This document shows, one piece after another, positions 21,719-33,290 of a stretch of 64,000 nucleotides of DNA. The notes below the pieces were generated by a model. That model saw only the letters and a program-made list of their open reading frames with translations. It was not told the DNA's origin and ran no database searches. Position numbers and translations under genes: made by a program. The stretch comes from Molossus alvarezi (taxonomy: Eukaryota; Chordata; Mammalia; Chiroptera; Molossidae): NCBI GenBank assembly GCA_037176705.1, contig CM073887.1, forward strand, positions 25,175,501 to 25,239,500. The letters run 5' to 3'. How positions within the stretch are numbered: position 1 is the first letter of the stretch; each line of letters opens with the position of its first letter.

Positions 21719-21734
21719 AAGTAGAAAAACAGAA

Positions 21735-22455
21735 TTCCCAGCTACGAATTTCAAAGAGAACTTCCTTTGGAAACCAAAGCAAATAGCTCAGTCAGCTAAT
21801 AGAGGGGCATGTGAAGTAGCTGCCACTCCTTCCCCAAGGCACTTCGTGTCTTCATCTTCTCAGAGGATTGACTGGGATGTGCAAATAAACCTACTATCCC
21901 TGGTTATATAGAGCACAAACCAATCTTCCATTTTCTCAGGAGCGCAGGAGTCATGCAGAAAAGGACACACTTTAGCTGATAAATGTAGTTTTGTAAGTTC
22001 AGAATTAAAGAATAAAATCGAAACAATAAGACACCAATTTTCAAATGCCCACTGAGCAAGGTTTGTTTGTATGGTAACACTGAACACTCTAAGAGCTTGG
22101 GTAAGATGGACACCCTGATACATTGTTGTCTGGAAGATTCTCTCTCCCTCTTTTTTATTTTTATTTTTAATTTTTGAGATAACCTCAATCAAATGCCTAT
22201 TAAATTACGTTTAAAAAAATAATCTCAGTTTATTTAGATGAGTACCTACGCATAATATAAAACCAGTAAATGTAACTGATAACGTTTCTTTTACCGTATT
22301 GGTCATGTCAGCCACATACATGGGGGAGTAGTTTGTGCTGCTGCCCTTGTGTCTGACCTTTGTGCTTCCTCCAGTCTGCTTTTTAAAAATTCATTCATTC
22401 ATTTATTTTATTTTACTTTCCAATATCCTGTTGTTGTTAATGATACCATTACTCT
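21735..22455. other. Non-coding stretch, no element assigned
   Basis: No recognisable element. A minus-strand open stretch of 110 codons at 21,860-22,192 ends in a low-complexity A/T-rich part and is judged chance. Confidence 0.45.
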
Positions 22456-22459
22456 AGTA

Positions 22460-23340
22460 TGTCACTTAATTGAAATTGAGATATAATTGACATATAACAT
22501 TGTATTTGTTTTAGGTGTACAGCATGATCTGAGATATGTATATTTTGGGAGACGGTTACCACAGTAAGTTTAATTAACCTATCACCACACAGTTTTACAC
22601 ATTTTTTGTCTTGTGTTGAGAACTTTTTAGATCTATTCTCTTAACCACTTTTAAATATACTATACAGTATTATTAACTGTAGCCACCATGCTGTACATTA
22701 CACCCTCCAGGACTTATTTATCTTATAACTGGACATCTGTACCTTTGATCACCTTCACCCATTTTTCTTACCTGGCTCCCTGCCTCTGGCTCCTGCTGAC
22801 CTGTTCTCTGTATCTATGAGCTCAGTTTTTGTTTGTTTAGACTCCAAATTAAAATGACATTATGTTGTATTTGTCTTTCTCTATCTGATTTATTTCACTT
22901 ACCACAATGCTCTCAAGTTCCATCCGTGTTGTTGCAAATGGCAGGATTTCCTTCTTTTTTATGGTTGAAGAATATTCCATTGTAGTATATATAACACATT
23001 TTCTTTATCCATTCATCAACTGATGGACACTTGGGTTGTTTCTATGTCTTGGCTATTGTAAATAAAGCTTCAATGAACACAGGGATGCAGCTATCTTTTT
23101 TGAGATAGTGTTTTTGTTTCCTTTGGATAAATACCCAGAAGTGGAATTGCTGGATCATATTTTTAATTTTCAAGGAAACTCTAACTGTTATCCACAGTGG
23201 CTGTACCAATTCACATTCCCACCAACAGTGCCCAAAGGTTCCCTTTTTGCCACATCCTTACCAATACTTGTTATTACTTGTCTTTTTGGTAATAGCCTTT
23301 CTAATAGGTATAAGTTGACAGCTTGTGTGGTTTTGATTGG
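22460..23340 (-). mobile_element. Old L1 3' part, antisense
   Basis: The text parallels the 7,865 element: 'gatataattgacatataac', 'ccaccatgctgtacatta', 'tttctttatccattcatc', 'gaacacagggatgcagc' and 'ccacagtggctgtaccaat'. It covers the 3'UTR and ORF2 C-terminal region, diverged, with many stops. Confidence 0.85.
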
Positions 23341-23344
23341 AATA

Positions 23345-23585
23345 TTCCACTAAGCAACTTGACAATATGCATAAGAAAGCATATTCATATACTCTGGCCT
23401 AGGAATTCTACTTTTTAGAAAGAAATCAGAGATGTGTTGAAAGACATATAAACAAAGATGTTCATTCTGGCTATTTATAATACTAGGGAAAATAGAAATA
23501 AAAGCCCTAAATGTCTAAAGAAAAGAAAGGCTAAATAAGATTTTGTATATCTCTATTATAGAATGTTCAGCAGTCATTAAACAGG
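23345..23585 (+). mobile_element. Old L1-like fragment, sense
   Basis: Sense-orientation text 'ctaggaattctacttttt', then 'aaagatgttcattctggc', then 'tatagaatgttcagcagtcatta' resembles the ORF2 C-terminal region of old L1 or the L1-derived HAL1. It abuts the antisense piece to its left, so the two are separate insertions or an old inversion. Confidence 0.6.
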
Positions 23586-24070
23586 TCAGAACCCAAGGGT
23601 TCGTGAGTGAACGCTGACTGTGGCCTTGAAGTTCCCAGATGCAATCATTCTGGAACAGGGACCAAAGATGGAATCTGGAGTTAGACCTACAGAATCTGAA
23701 AGCTTGGTGCCCACCTGATGGTTACCACACCTCCCTGTGGGGCTCTAAGCCATTAAGGACATGACAGCAGCAGTAGCTTGTTATGGGTCCACTGAACTGG
23801 GAGCAGAGGGGACAGCTGATCTGTGAGCTGTGTGTCAGTGACTAAACCCACACTAGTCATGAATAGATCAGCCCTCAGGGAAGCGCTAAGCTCCCAGGAC
23901 TGAGGGAATGCCAGGGCTCCTCATTAATTCAGGGGGGAGACTCTGCTTTCCCCCTCTCCATGCATAAGTCAATTAAAACAAAGGATAATTGTGTTCACAC
24001 CTGATGTTTGTCGAGTCAGATGCACAGATGGGCAGAGTTAGAGAATAATGTAAAAAAAAAATACACCAAA
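23586..24070. other. Single-copy non-coding stretch
   Basis: No element or exon recognised; ordinary base composition. Confidence 0.45.
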
Positions 24071-24073
24071 AGA

Positions 24074-24201
24074 CAGGTTGTGGCAAAAGTGGGTTTAAAG
24101 TTGTTAGTGTGCAAAATGCAGTTTATTCTTGTATTATTATTTATTAACTATTGTATAATTTTCCAAACGAATAACTGTATACCAACTTTTGCCCCACCCT
24201 G
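24074..24201. mobile_element. Mariner-like MITE, copy 1 (~128 bp)
   Basis: A short palindromic-ended element. The left end CAGGTTGTGGCAAAAGTGGG and the reverse complement of the right end CAGGGTGGGGCAAAAGTTGG form terminal inverted repeats of about 30 bp. The right side is followed by TA, the usual mariner target. The interior is AT-rich (cttgtattattatttatta). No transposase is encoded. Related copies lie at 34,602-34,660 and 53,742-53,868. The mariner assignment rests on the TIR style and TA target. Confidence 0.78.
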
Positions 24202-24645
24202 TATTCATTTGACTTCTCTCTGTACATAGTAAGATTTTGCATAATCTTTTACTTATCAATAATTTTTTGTTTAACATAATTATCATTTTTATAGTGTAAA
24301 ATATATAGAATCACTATTGAAAAAGGAAAAAGCCCTTTGTCCTCCCAGAATGCATGGTCTTCTCTCACTCCCTGTGCCCACCTTCCCCAGGAAGGAGCCA
24401 AAGGAAATCCGGTTCTGACAGCATCTCACCCAGAGGAAGCTCCTCCTCTGGTTCAGAAGGTATTTCCGGTTCGAGACCATTTAGAGCTCCCCTAGACTTA
24501 CACCAGGAAGATGGATGCCTGCCAGTTCTACTCTCTGTCTTTCTCCTCTTAGGCCATCCTTGTTTTGCAACTTAGGGAAGGAAAAGAAGAACTGATAAGT
24601 TCACTGGTGGGATGGGGAGTTTCTTTTGTTTCAGCACAAGCATTT
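24202..24645. other. Single-copy non-coding stretch
   Basis: Contains open stretches on both strands at about 24,289-24,575 without recognisable homology or good splice context. Confidence 0.4.
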
Positions 24646-24666
24646 AAAACCAGGATGCATTGTTTA

Positions 24667-24911
24667 TTTATTTTTTAAATCCAGTATTGTTTTATTTACT
24701 TATTTATTTATTTTTTTCTTTATTAATTTTTAGAGAGAGAGGAAGGGAGAGATAAAAACATTGATGAGAGAGAACATCGATTGGCCGCCTCCTGCATGCC
24801 CCCCATTGGGGATTGGGCCCACAACCTGGGCATGTGCCCTGACTGGGAATTGAACCAGTGACCTCTTGGTGCATGGGTCGATGCTCAACCACTGAGCCAC
24901 ACCAGCCCAGC
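24667..24911 (-). mobile_element. VES-type SINE, type B, with ~21-bp TSD
   Basis: Antisense type B copy. The TSD aaaaYcYggatgcattgttt(a) is at 24,646-24,666 and 24,912-24,932 with two mismatches. The tail on the left is long and irregular (T-rich with an extra 'aaatccagtattg' segment), unlike the other copies. Confidence 0.92.
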
Positions 24912-24932
24912 AAAATCCGGATGCATTGTTTA

Positions 24933-25177
24933 ATTGTTTTTACTGATGAAGTGCAGATCACATTTACATACAAACATGGTATTCGCAGTCCGCATGGAGT
25001 CAGCCTGGTCAGTGGGAAAGACAGATGTGTTTTAGTTCAAAAGGTTCACCAGCTTTGTGCTGGTGGTAGACTGGTGAACTCTCGCTGCTTTGAATCTGCT
25101 GGTTAGTTCTCAGCACCATCTCTAGGAGACAGCATGAAACTCTACACGGTGAGTCTGCAGTGATGGGGCTCGGTTTA
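24933..25177. other. Single-copy non-coding stretch
   Basis: No element recognised between the SINE and the short L1. Confidence 0.4.
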
Positions 25178-25188
25178 TTGATTATTTT

Positions 25189-25331
25189 TTTTTCTCCTTT
25201 TTTTTTCAATTATAGTTTACATTTAGTATTGTTTTGTATTGGTTTCAGGTTTACATCATAGTGGTGAGACAATCATATCCTTTACAAAGTGTTCCCCCCT
25301 ATATTTCCTGTACCCACCTGACACCTTATAG
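25189..25331 (-). mobile_element. Very short 5'-truncated L1 3'UTR with 11-bp TSD
   Basis: The T-rich start is followed by 'caattatagtttacattta' and 'ggtttcaggtttacatcata', antisense L1 3'UTR text. The direct repeat ttgattatttt at 25,178-25,188 and 25,332-25,342 marks the ends. Only ~140 bases were copied. Confidence 0.83.
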
Positions 25332-25342
25332 TTGATTATTTT

Positions 25343-26085
25343 GAGTTAAAATTACTTGAGAAGCAGCCAGTGTAAGAAGTACTCTATGACCCTCCCCTAC
25401 CTCTTTCTCTCTCTGAAAGCAGGAAATACATTTGAAAGGCACCCTCCTTACATTGAGATAGAGAGACCTTATCACCAGAGATGGGGAGTTCAGACTAGAA
25501 GCTTGTATAAACAAACCTTGTTACTTCTTTACTAATTTACGCCCCAAACCCAAACTCTGCTTAAACTCTCCACTAATTATGCACCTACACCTAAGTTATT
25601 TGTCCTATTAATTCCTTACAAATTTATTGTTTCTTTGTCTAAAAAGTATAAAAGCTACCTGCTTTGGTCATTTCTTTTTTATTTTATTAAAAAAATTTTT
25701 TTATTTCATTTTATTTAAAAATATTTTTTTAAATCCTCACCTGAGGATATTTTTCAGATATCTTCAGATAGAGTGGGAGGGAGAGAAAGACACACACACA
25801 TCAACTGGCTGCCTCCCACACAACCCCAACCAGGGCCGGGGATGAACCGCAACTGAGGTACATGTCCTTGGCCAGAATCGAACCTGCAACCCTTTGGTCC
25901 ATGGGCCAATGCTCCGACCCCTGAGACAAACCAGCCAGGGCTGCTTTGGTCATTTCTTTAGGTTCTATGTCTATGAGTCTTCCATACGTACAAATTAAAC
26001 TGTTTTCCCCCCACCTGTTAATCTGTCTTGTGTCGATTTAATTATTAAACCAGCCAAAACCACCAATGAGAGTGGGACAGAACAT
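25343..26085 (+). mobile_element. ERV1-type LTR, split by a SINE
   Basis: The plus-strand order is a U3-like region with C-rich pyrimidine stretches (25,520-25,600), a TATA-like box (gtataaaagctacc at 25,647), then, after removing the SINE, 'aggttctatgtctatgag' and a poly(A)-signal-like 'aaattaaactg' at about 25,990. U5-like text 'ttaatctgtcttgtgtcg' and 'aaccagccaaaacc' follows. The layout matches class I retroviral LTRs. The left end may coincide with the short L1. I see no coding remains and no TSD. Confidence 0.62.
25678..25941 (-). mobile_element. VES-type SINE, variant, with 18-bp perfect TSD, inside an LTR
   Basis: Antisense copy with body text 'ccttggccagaatcgaacc' that differs from both type A and type B, so it is an older variant. 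The TSD tgctttggtcatttcttt is perfect at 25,660-25,677 and 25,942-25,959. The left part has a long T/A-rich tail before 'atcctcacctgaggatat'. Confidence 0.93.
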
Positions 26086-27774
26086 TTCCCTCCCCAACCA
26101 CAGGCACCTTTGAATTCGGGGCGGGGCTCTGAATGCAAAAGTGGATAAAATTGTTTGCAATAAGCTTTGAGAAAATCTTTACAATATTCTGCCAGGGTGA
26201 AACTGCTATTCCTGAAGGCTAACAAACTTTTGATGGATGCAAAAAGGGACTTGAGATGTATTTAAAAGATTCATCTTCAATGTGTTTTGTTTAAAGAGAC
26301 AGTATATATATATTCACTTAAACAATGAACATTGTACAGTCTTCATGGAGACACACCGCCAGAATAGAAGCATTTCTTTCTTCCAGGTAGCATCCTGGCG
26401 GTTCCTGGCTTGTGACGAGCGTCCTGGTGGCCGACCATTTGACAGGCGCTAGCGCATCTGGTCCAGGACAACATTTAACCAGGTAAACAATGGCCTTCCT
26501 CATCCAAATGGGAAATTTAGTGTTAAAGCCATTTAGTTGCAGGTGAAAATTGACTGTGTGGATTACAGAGATGGTTGCTCACCACCAAAAAAAAACCCAT
26601 GTTCTGTTTGGGAAAGAAATCATCAAAAACCCACACTGCCTTTCCTTTTCATAGCAATTTTCAGCCAAATAGGAAAAGGAGTTTTTATTTTTTGCAAATC
26701 CACAAAAATGCAATATTTGCCAGTGAGGAAATCACATTTCTACAACTGTATTAAAGATGTTTTTCTCGTCTTTAGATGAGGAGTTTTACCTGGAACCCTG
26801 GGGAGGAAGGGGAGGGGCTGGAGCCTTCCCATACAGAAAGCAGCCTCTGCCGTGGAAGTAGGAATTGCTCTAAGGAGACTTGGAAGTGCTCTCTAGTCCC
26901 CTCGCCTTAGCCCATCACTCATGCAGGTTCAAGTCAGACTCTAATAAACCACACTTTGAACTTTTTTAGCTGAACATTTTTGATGGATTTAATCTGCGGC
27001 TTGAAAACATGCACATGACGAGACCACTTTTCCAAAGGACTTGAGGGTGTTAGATGCTTCCTCACGGAAACGGGGGCACTTTCCAAGTCTGCTTGCCAAG
27101 AGGGCATAGACCATACTGACCCCCCACACACACACACCCCCGAGCCATGCTGTTCAGTATTTGCAGTCACATTCAGCTCTGGCTTTGAGTCCTTCATGGC
27201 AAACCTGTAAATTGCCAAAATTGTGTTAGAACTTGTCCATAGGTGAGATACAGATGTCTTGGAAACAGTACAGCTGACTATGCCAAGGAGGAAAATGGGG
27301 ATGCAGGTGCATGAAGGCTAGAGGTGCATGGCTGCAGAGCCTGAACTGATCCGTCTCTTCCTCGGGGAGCTGGACACTGGCTGTGCAGGGAGGGGTTGCA
27401 GATGGAAGAGCTGGGAACAGGGGGGCAGCCCTGGCACAGTCCTGGGCTTTCCCCTGGGGAGGTAGCCCAAGGCCGGGCTGGTGAGAAGTCTCTCCCAGCA
27501 ATGCAGGTCAGACAGAGCCTGGCAGACCCCAGGTGTGTTCCGCATGAGGCTTGGGGAGGGCAGGTAAGGAGCGTGGGTGATGGGAATTTGGACATGTTAG
27601 AGGGCAACCAGACTGATAGACTTCCAGCGGGTAATAGGAGAAGGTGCCAAGCAGACAAAAGGAGGCAGCTCCAATCACATTATGACCTATTTATAATAAG
27701 TGTCAGATCAAATCATTTCTAATTCCAAAGACTCCTTAACATTCTTAGTCATCTATGGGACGGGATACCTCTGG
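26086..27774. other. Single-copy non-coding stretch
   Basis: No repeat family assigned. A GC-richer part at about 27,300-27,560 yields overlapping open frames on both strands (up to 126 codons) but no recognised domain and no clear exon boundaries. Confidence 0.45.
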
Positions 27775-27958
27775 GAAGGTGTTTCTCAGAATATAGTCCC
27801 AAGATCAGAGTCAACATCACTGGGAACTTTTTAAGGCAAATTCTCCAGTTCCATTCCAGTCCTACTGGAAGAAAAAGCTGGGGAGGGGCTCACAAACTGT
27901 GTTTCCACAAGCCCATTAGAGGGTTTTGGCGCACACTGAGGTTCGGGAACCAATGCTC
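27775..27958. mobile_element. MER5A/Charlie-like hAT remnant
   Basis: The left end 'gtgtttctcagaatatagtccc' and the right end 'gaggttcgggaaccaatg' resemble the inverted termini of MER5-type hAT elements. The interior 'catcactgggaacttttt' fits as well. A further partial copy may lie at 27,965-28,160 (ggtacatgggaatcaccagg). These are non-coding and old. Confidence 0.6.
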
Positions 27959-28159
27959 CAGAGAATTTCTTCTCGGATTTTAAGGTACATGGGAATCACC
28001 AGGTGATCTTGTTAAATAAAAATGCACGTTTCTGTGAGATATGACATAGAAGAATTTTGGAGAGAACTTAGGAGACAATAAAAAGAAAGTGGATCTAAGA
28101 AATGTTACTGAGGAAGTAAATTTGAGGAGCCCTGCCACCTCCCAGACACGGGTCACTCT

Positions 28160-28755
28160 TTCCCTCCATAGGTTACAGACCATCCCTGGAGCACCTCATG
28201 ATCAAGACAGAGGACTTCACCTATTCAGTCATCTGCTTCATAGCTCATTTTCTGCCAGGTAAAGCCTTTGTTTAATTTGACTTTTTCCTCTGCACACAGA
28301 GGAAGCAGTGGAAGGAACTGCTACTTGATCTTTCTGAATATAGATTAAGATGATGTCTGGAAACAACAGGAACTCTAGAAAAGTGTGATCATGTTATTGT
28401 TGAATAATTCTGTCAAAAAATGAATTTGTTGGGCACCAGATATAACCTGGGATTTGGGAGAGCAGGTTTCACAAATTCAGGGAAAGTTTGGATAATTCTA
28501 TAGCCAGCTAGTCTAAAAGGAAGATGCCAAAAATACATTGAAGGCTCTAAATAGAGAAAAAAAAAAAAAAAAAGGGACGGGTTGAAGAAATTATTATGTG
28601 TTCACCAGGTGCTCCTGGTGACTCATTCTAAAATTGGAAGGACCCCCCCCCCCACTTCCCACCCTCAATAGCGAGGATGCAAAATCCTGTGACAGTGGTG
28701 CCAGACAGTCACAGCACCAGAACGAGCTGACATTTTCTAAAACAGAGGAAATGTT
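28160..28755. other. Single-copy non-coding stretch with poly-A and poly-C runs
   Basis: Poly-A at about 28,557-28,574 and poly-C at about 28,643-28,653. No element recognised around either run. Confidence 0.4.
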
Positions 28756-28769
28756 GAAGAGGGACGTTT

Positions 28770-28983
28770 AAAAAAATATATTTTTATTGATTTTTTTGAG
28801 AGAGAGGATGGGAGAGAGAGAGAAAGAGAAACATTGATGTGAGAGCAGAACATGGATTGGCTGCCTCCTGCATGCCCCCTACCCAGCCTGAAACCCGGGC
28901 ATCTGCCCTGACTGGAAACTGAACCAGCAGCCTTTTGGTGCACGGGATGATGCCCAACCAACTGAGCCACATTGGCCAGGGCT
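28770..28983 (-). mobile_element. VES-type SINE, type B, first of a stacked pair
   Basis: Antisense type B copy, more diverged (gcatgccccctacccagcc; head ccacattggccagggc). The flanking sequence is aagagggacgttt at 28,757-28,769 and aagaaggacttttt from 28,984, a diverged TSD. A second SINE inserted into the right-hand repeat. Confidence 0.9.
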
Positions 28984-28992
28984 AAGAAGGAC

Positions 28993-29247
28993 TTTTTTTG
29001 TTTTTTTTTAATCCTCACCGGAGGACATTTTTCCATTTTTTGTTCAGATAGAGTGGGAGGGAGAGAGTGGGAGAGAGAGAGAGAAACATCGACGTGAAAG
29101 GGACACATCGAGTGGCTGCCACCCACACGACCCAACCAGGGCCGGGGACAAACTGCAACCGAGGTACATGCCCCCAGCGGGGGCCGAACCCGGGTCTCTT
29201 GGGACCACAGGCCGATGCTCTACTAGCTGAGCCAAACCGGCCACGGC
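28993..29247 (-). mobile_element. VES-type SINE, type A, second of a stacked pair
   Basis: Antisense type A variant with 'ccccagcgggggccgaaccc' in the body. The TSD aagaaggac is at 28,984-28,992 and 29,248-29,256. The target sequence thus occurs three times in all around the pair. Confidence 0.93.
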
Positions 29248-29256
29248 AAGAAGGAC

Positions 29257-29899
29257 ATTTTTTTAAGTACCGAATAAGTAAGAAGAACAAGAAAGTCTAG
29301 GATTCTTAACAGACAGTAGGGAAGTAAACAGGCCCAGAAAACAGAACTGCTCCTCTCCTGTTCATGTCCCGATTTTCCACGAATGAGAAAGAAATTTAAA
29401 TGAAAGATCCAATGGAAATGAGACCATTGGAAACTCCATACAGAGAGCTCAAGGCAAGAAATGTTTAGGCCACCTTTACCCAACTGATGTGGGTGCTTGA
29501 GAGAAATGAGAGAATAAGTAAAGAAGTTAGTAGATACATAATAAAAGGTTCATATATTTGTTAACTGACAGCTAAATATGAGGTAACAGCACAGGGAGGA
29601 ACCTGCGTAGTGAGTGGGCTGGGGAAGTAGAAAAGTTAGGGCTTTGTTAATGGTGTTCAAAGCAGGGGGACAGGCAGCCCCACCCTTTGAGGCTGGCAAG
29701 ACCACATCTGGAGTATTGTGTTTCCCTCTATGACCTACAGTTTAAGTAAAGGGATTGTAGACAAGAAAGGGCCACATACGAAACCTGACAAGCTCAGGGA
29801 GGCCTGCATGGCAGCCTTACAGACTCAGAGACCTAAAGTAACCACATAGGATGGTCTGAAATGAAGACTTTCTAACTAAAAGTGAGTCACAGTGGGTAG
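29257..29899. other. Non-coding stretch, possibly with an ancient CR1/L3-like piece
   Basis: About 29,690-29,850 (gaccacatctggagtattgtg) is reminiscent of CR1/L3-type LINE text, at low confidence. Nothing else recognised. Confidence 0.35.
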
Positions 29900-30417
29900 C
29901 CATGTCCTACGTTGGTATCTTCCTTGACAAAGGTCATTCTTTACTGTAACTGGGCCTCTCTGTGGTCTTTTTGCATCTATGATAACATACCTTTGGAATG
30001 CCAGCATAATCCCCTTGTTTCCAGACCCCTCAGGGCACAATCTCCCATCAGAGCATGGAACCCCTCACTGTTACCCTGTTGCCCAAATGCCATCTCTATG
30101 TGCTGTGAGTGTTCATTGTTAACTACCCTGAACCTGACTGTAAAAGAAATATTTGTCTCTTCATTGTACTCTATCCATCTCAGAGATTTTCCCACTCTGC
30201 CTTCTCTCGACTCCCTAATCTACTCCCAAATGAATTTTCTGTAGCTCTTCTTACTCCTCTTCCTCTGATTAATGTATAAAATAATCCGCAAAACTGCCAT
30301 TCTTCGGAGCACTTTCTTAGTCCGTTGAGATGTTGCTTCTCAGCAATTATCATCAGTTTGGCTCAAGTAAATTCATAAAAATTCTCCATAGGTTTGGATG
30401 TTTCTTCCACTGACAGG
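29900..30417 (+). mobile_element. Possible ERV-type LTR
   Basis: The block contains a TATA-like gtataaaataatcc at 30,271 and then 'aaactgccattcttcggagc'. Next comes 'tttggctcaagtaaattcat', a degenerate AATAAA context, and a C/T-rich end 'ggatgtttcttccactgaca'. This order fits retroviral LTRs seen in other mammals. The start is uncertain and no TSD was found. Confidence 0.5.
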
Positions 30418-30789
30418 CCAATGAGAAACAAGCACTTTTGTTGTTGTTGTTGTTGATAAAGAATTGAGGGAAGATGGACAAAATAAACTTGAGTCACTTG
30501 TAATGCTGAACTAAGCCTAGCCTTGGAAATTTCCTCTGCCTCCCTAGTGCTGTTCTATGCCCCACTCCACCCACCAAAAAAAGTCTTGTCAAAATAATTA
30601 CCTGTCCTCCAAGGCTGGTCTCCAGTAGGGGTGCCAGTTGGGTCTTCCCCATAATGGAGAGACTGGCTTCCAGCCTGAACTCTCCTGTGAAACAACAACC
30701 TGGCAGGTGTGAGAGTCAGAGCAAACTCCTCCACCACTAACACTGCTCCGTGGTGCCACCTGAGGTCATTGCTTTTTTCCACCACTCAT
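30418..30789. other. Single-copy stretch with a (TTG)n run
   Basis: A (TTG)n run at about 30,438-30,456. No element or exon recognised. Confidence 0.4.
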
Positions 30790-30865
30790 TTTGCTAATTG
30801 GCAAAGCGGGGATAACAATATCTACCTGTGAGGACTGTGGTGAGGATTAAATGTGTTGACTGTAA
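30790..30865 (+). mobile_element. MIR fragment
   Basis: The text 'agcggggataacaatatctacctgtgagg' followed by 'gtgaggattaaatg' matches the MIR core-to-3' region, an ancient tRNA-derived mammalian SINE. Confidence 0.75.
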
Positions 30866-33290
30866 ACAAAAATGTGTTGCAGGTATTTCTCCAGCAAAGT
30901 GGGTTTTATGCAGCAAGGAATTGCAACCACATGGGGCCACGTGCGGCTGCTGAAACAAAGGAGAGGAAGACTTTATTACAGAGAGGAAGAGGAAGTTGGG
31001 AAGGACTACTACAAAGGTGTCCCCGCTGTGCTTCATAATCAGTGTCCTGTGTGACAGCTTCCCCTTCTGGCCTCCTTACCTCACCTTAAATGAGGTTCTT
31101 CTGTTTATTAATTTTTTTTTTTTATCCTCACCTAAGGACATTTTTTTTTGCATTTACCAATGGGATAACATATATAGAGAAATTCGTCCAGTCCTTGACA
31201 TGTGGTAAGATTGTGTAAATGGAAAACGTTTACTTTTTGAAACAGTCCACCCTGAGCTGGTCTACCAGTGCATAAGTCAGGCCACCACACACCCTTCTGA
31301 AGACTGCATTGGCATCCACTCCTTCCAGAAACCCAGTTGCATTCAGAGTGGGGCAACGCGTCTGGAACAAAATGGGAAGATGGTCCAGAAGCAATTTCAA
31401 TTTACCAAGTCTGTATTAACTTTTCTAAAGTATTGACTCACTCCCCACCACTACAGACATGAAAATGGGGACATTCTCAGCTCCTAATCCACCTCCTGGC
31501 TCAACCTTGATATTTAATAAGGGCTACAGCCTGGCGCTTAAATTCTCAGCATTACCAAGATTCACAGAGGCAGGGAAGGAATTCCTAAACACTTCTATTT
31601 TGACCAGAGCACTCAAGTTTCAAGGACCTTCCTGACTACTAACTGGGTCACAGGCCCATCACAGGACACTGTGAGGCCAGGGCCTGGGGCGCTGGAGCTC
31701 TGTGCCAGGCCCTGCATGTTCTGGACCCCACGGCCTCTGGGGAGGAGCTGGGTCATTCCAGACAGCAGGATGAGGCAAGCACTACACACCTACTGGTCAA
31801 AGCAGAAGGGCCTGCTGGTCCTCTCGACACCAAAGAGCAGTTTTAGAGTAGCATTTTAATGAACTGAGTGTAAATGCATTAGAAACACATGGACTAAATG
31901 TTCCTTGAAATAAACATGGGTTTCCCAAAAAATGAAGAGGAAAGCAAATGTTTCGGCAAAATGTATTTTGGGTTTTTTGACCCCCAAATATTTGAAAAGT
32001 GTTCAGGCATTCTTACTCAACCCAGAGTGCCGTTTAGCTCTCCCGTGGTGACTAATAATATGTCCCAATGTGGGAAATTTTAGCATATTTCTCCAGCCTT
32101 GGCATTTTCAGAAAGATGCAGACCAACAGGAAGGCTTACAGAGAATATGGTTTTAAATACTTAGGAAATAAAGTGTTTAATGTTTGAAGAGACATAAGAA
32201 GAGTTAAATATATGTAGATTAATTCATAGAAGACAAAAGAGTAAATAGCTACTATATTACTAATTGAAATGCTGAGGTGCTGAGGTGCATAGTTGGGGGC
32301 CCAAGCCGTAAATATTTATAGTTAAAAAAAAAAAAAATCACAACCAATCTTATCTACCAAAAAACCCCAAAATAACCACACAAACAAAACAGAACCCAAC
32401 AGAACAACGAAACAACAAAAAACCTTCATTATTAAGTTTTCTATTCCTAGTCCTACGTACAATGGCATTATGGGTGGAAGTGGAGTTCTTGCGATGTCAC
32501 CAGAAAAATAATTTCCTGAGACTCACATGGGAGGATTAGTAAGATCTATTTGGGTGTAAGTAAGCCCCTGGGTTTCCAATGCCCTGTTTCCCTCTGCCCT
32601 GCCATGGAAAAAGCCCCGCTGTGTCTTCAGCAGGGCCAGAATGAAGGCCACTGCCCCTGGTTTCGGCTCCATATTGAAGTCCAGCCCAGTCCTGCCTCCT
32701 GGGCGTGCAGTCCACATGGCCACGGATTGAGAGGCCACTGAGAGAGAACGTGGGAACGTGTGGGGAGTGCAGTCACCCAGCAGAGGGAGAAAAGAATGGG
32801 GAACTCTGGGGATTTTAACCAGGAGCTTCTTCAAACCAACCAATTAACTTTCCACAATGTCTCGGGCTTAGCCAATCCTTTGTTCCCCTGGCTAGACTGA
32901 CAGGCAAATACCTTCCCTGTTCCACCGGACTTGTACTGCGCATGTGCTCACCCCCCCCCCCCCCCATCCAGTAGGGATGGAAGAAGAAAGGGGTGTTAAT
33001 CTCTTTGGAGGAACAATGCCGTGTGAAGCTATAGCTTCTCTTTCCTTTATTAATACTAACTAGCTAATTATGATGATAATTGGACTTGATGAGAAAGTGA
33101 AACTCCCTGTGAGGGTGGGAGCAGGAGGCCCAAGAACACTCCTTCCTGCCACATGCCCCACCTGGGCCTCTCCCTTGACCACCAGGCCCAAGAGATACAG
33201 GCCCCTGGAGCCCTCCCTACCACCTGATGGGCCTGCTCCCTGACAGTAGAGTCCCCACCCACTCTACGGCCAAGTCCAGCCTGGAAACCT
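30866..33290. other. Mostly single-copy stretch, with a 5'-truncated SINE tail
   Basis: At 31,112-31,155 only the 3' tail of a type A SINE remains (atcctcacctaaggacattt, antisense); its body is missing. A-rich runs occur near 32,325 and 32,340-32,420, and a poly-C run at about 32,950-32,965. Open frames up to 106 codons at 32,523-32,843 match nothing I know. Confidence 0.5.

Noticed and set aside
27278..27722. Overlapping open frames of up to 126 codons on both strands
   Set aside because: GC-richer, stop-poor composition explains open frames on both strands; no domain, splice context or conserved motif seen.
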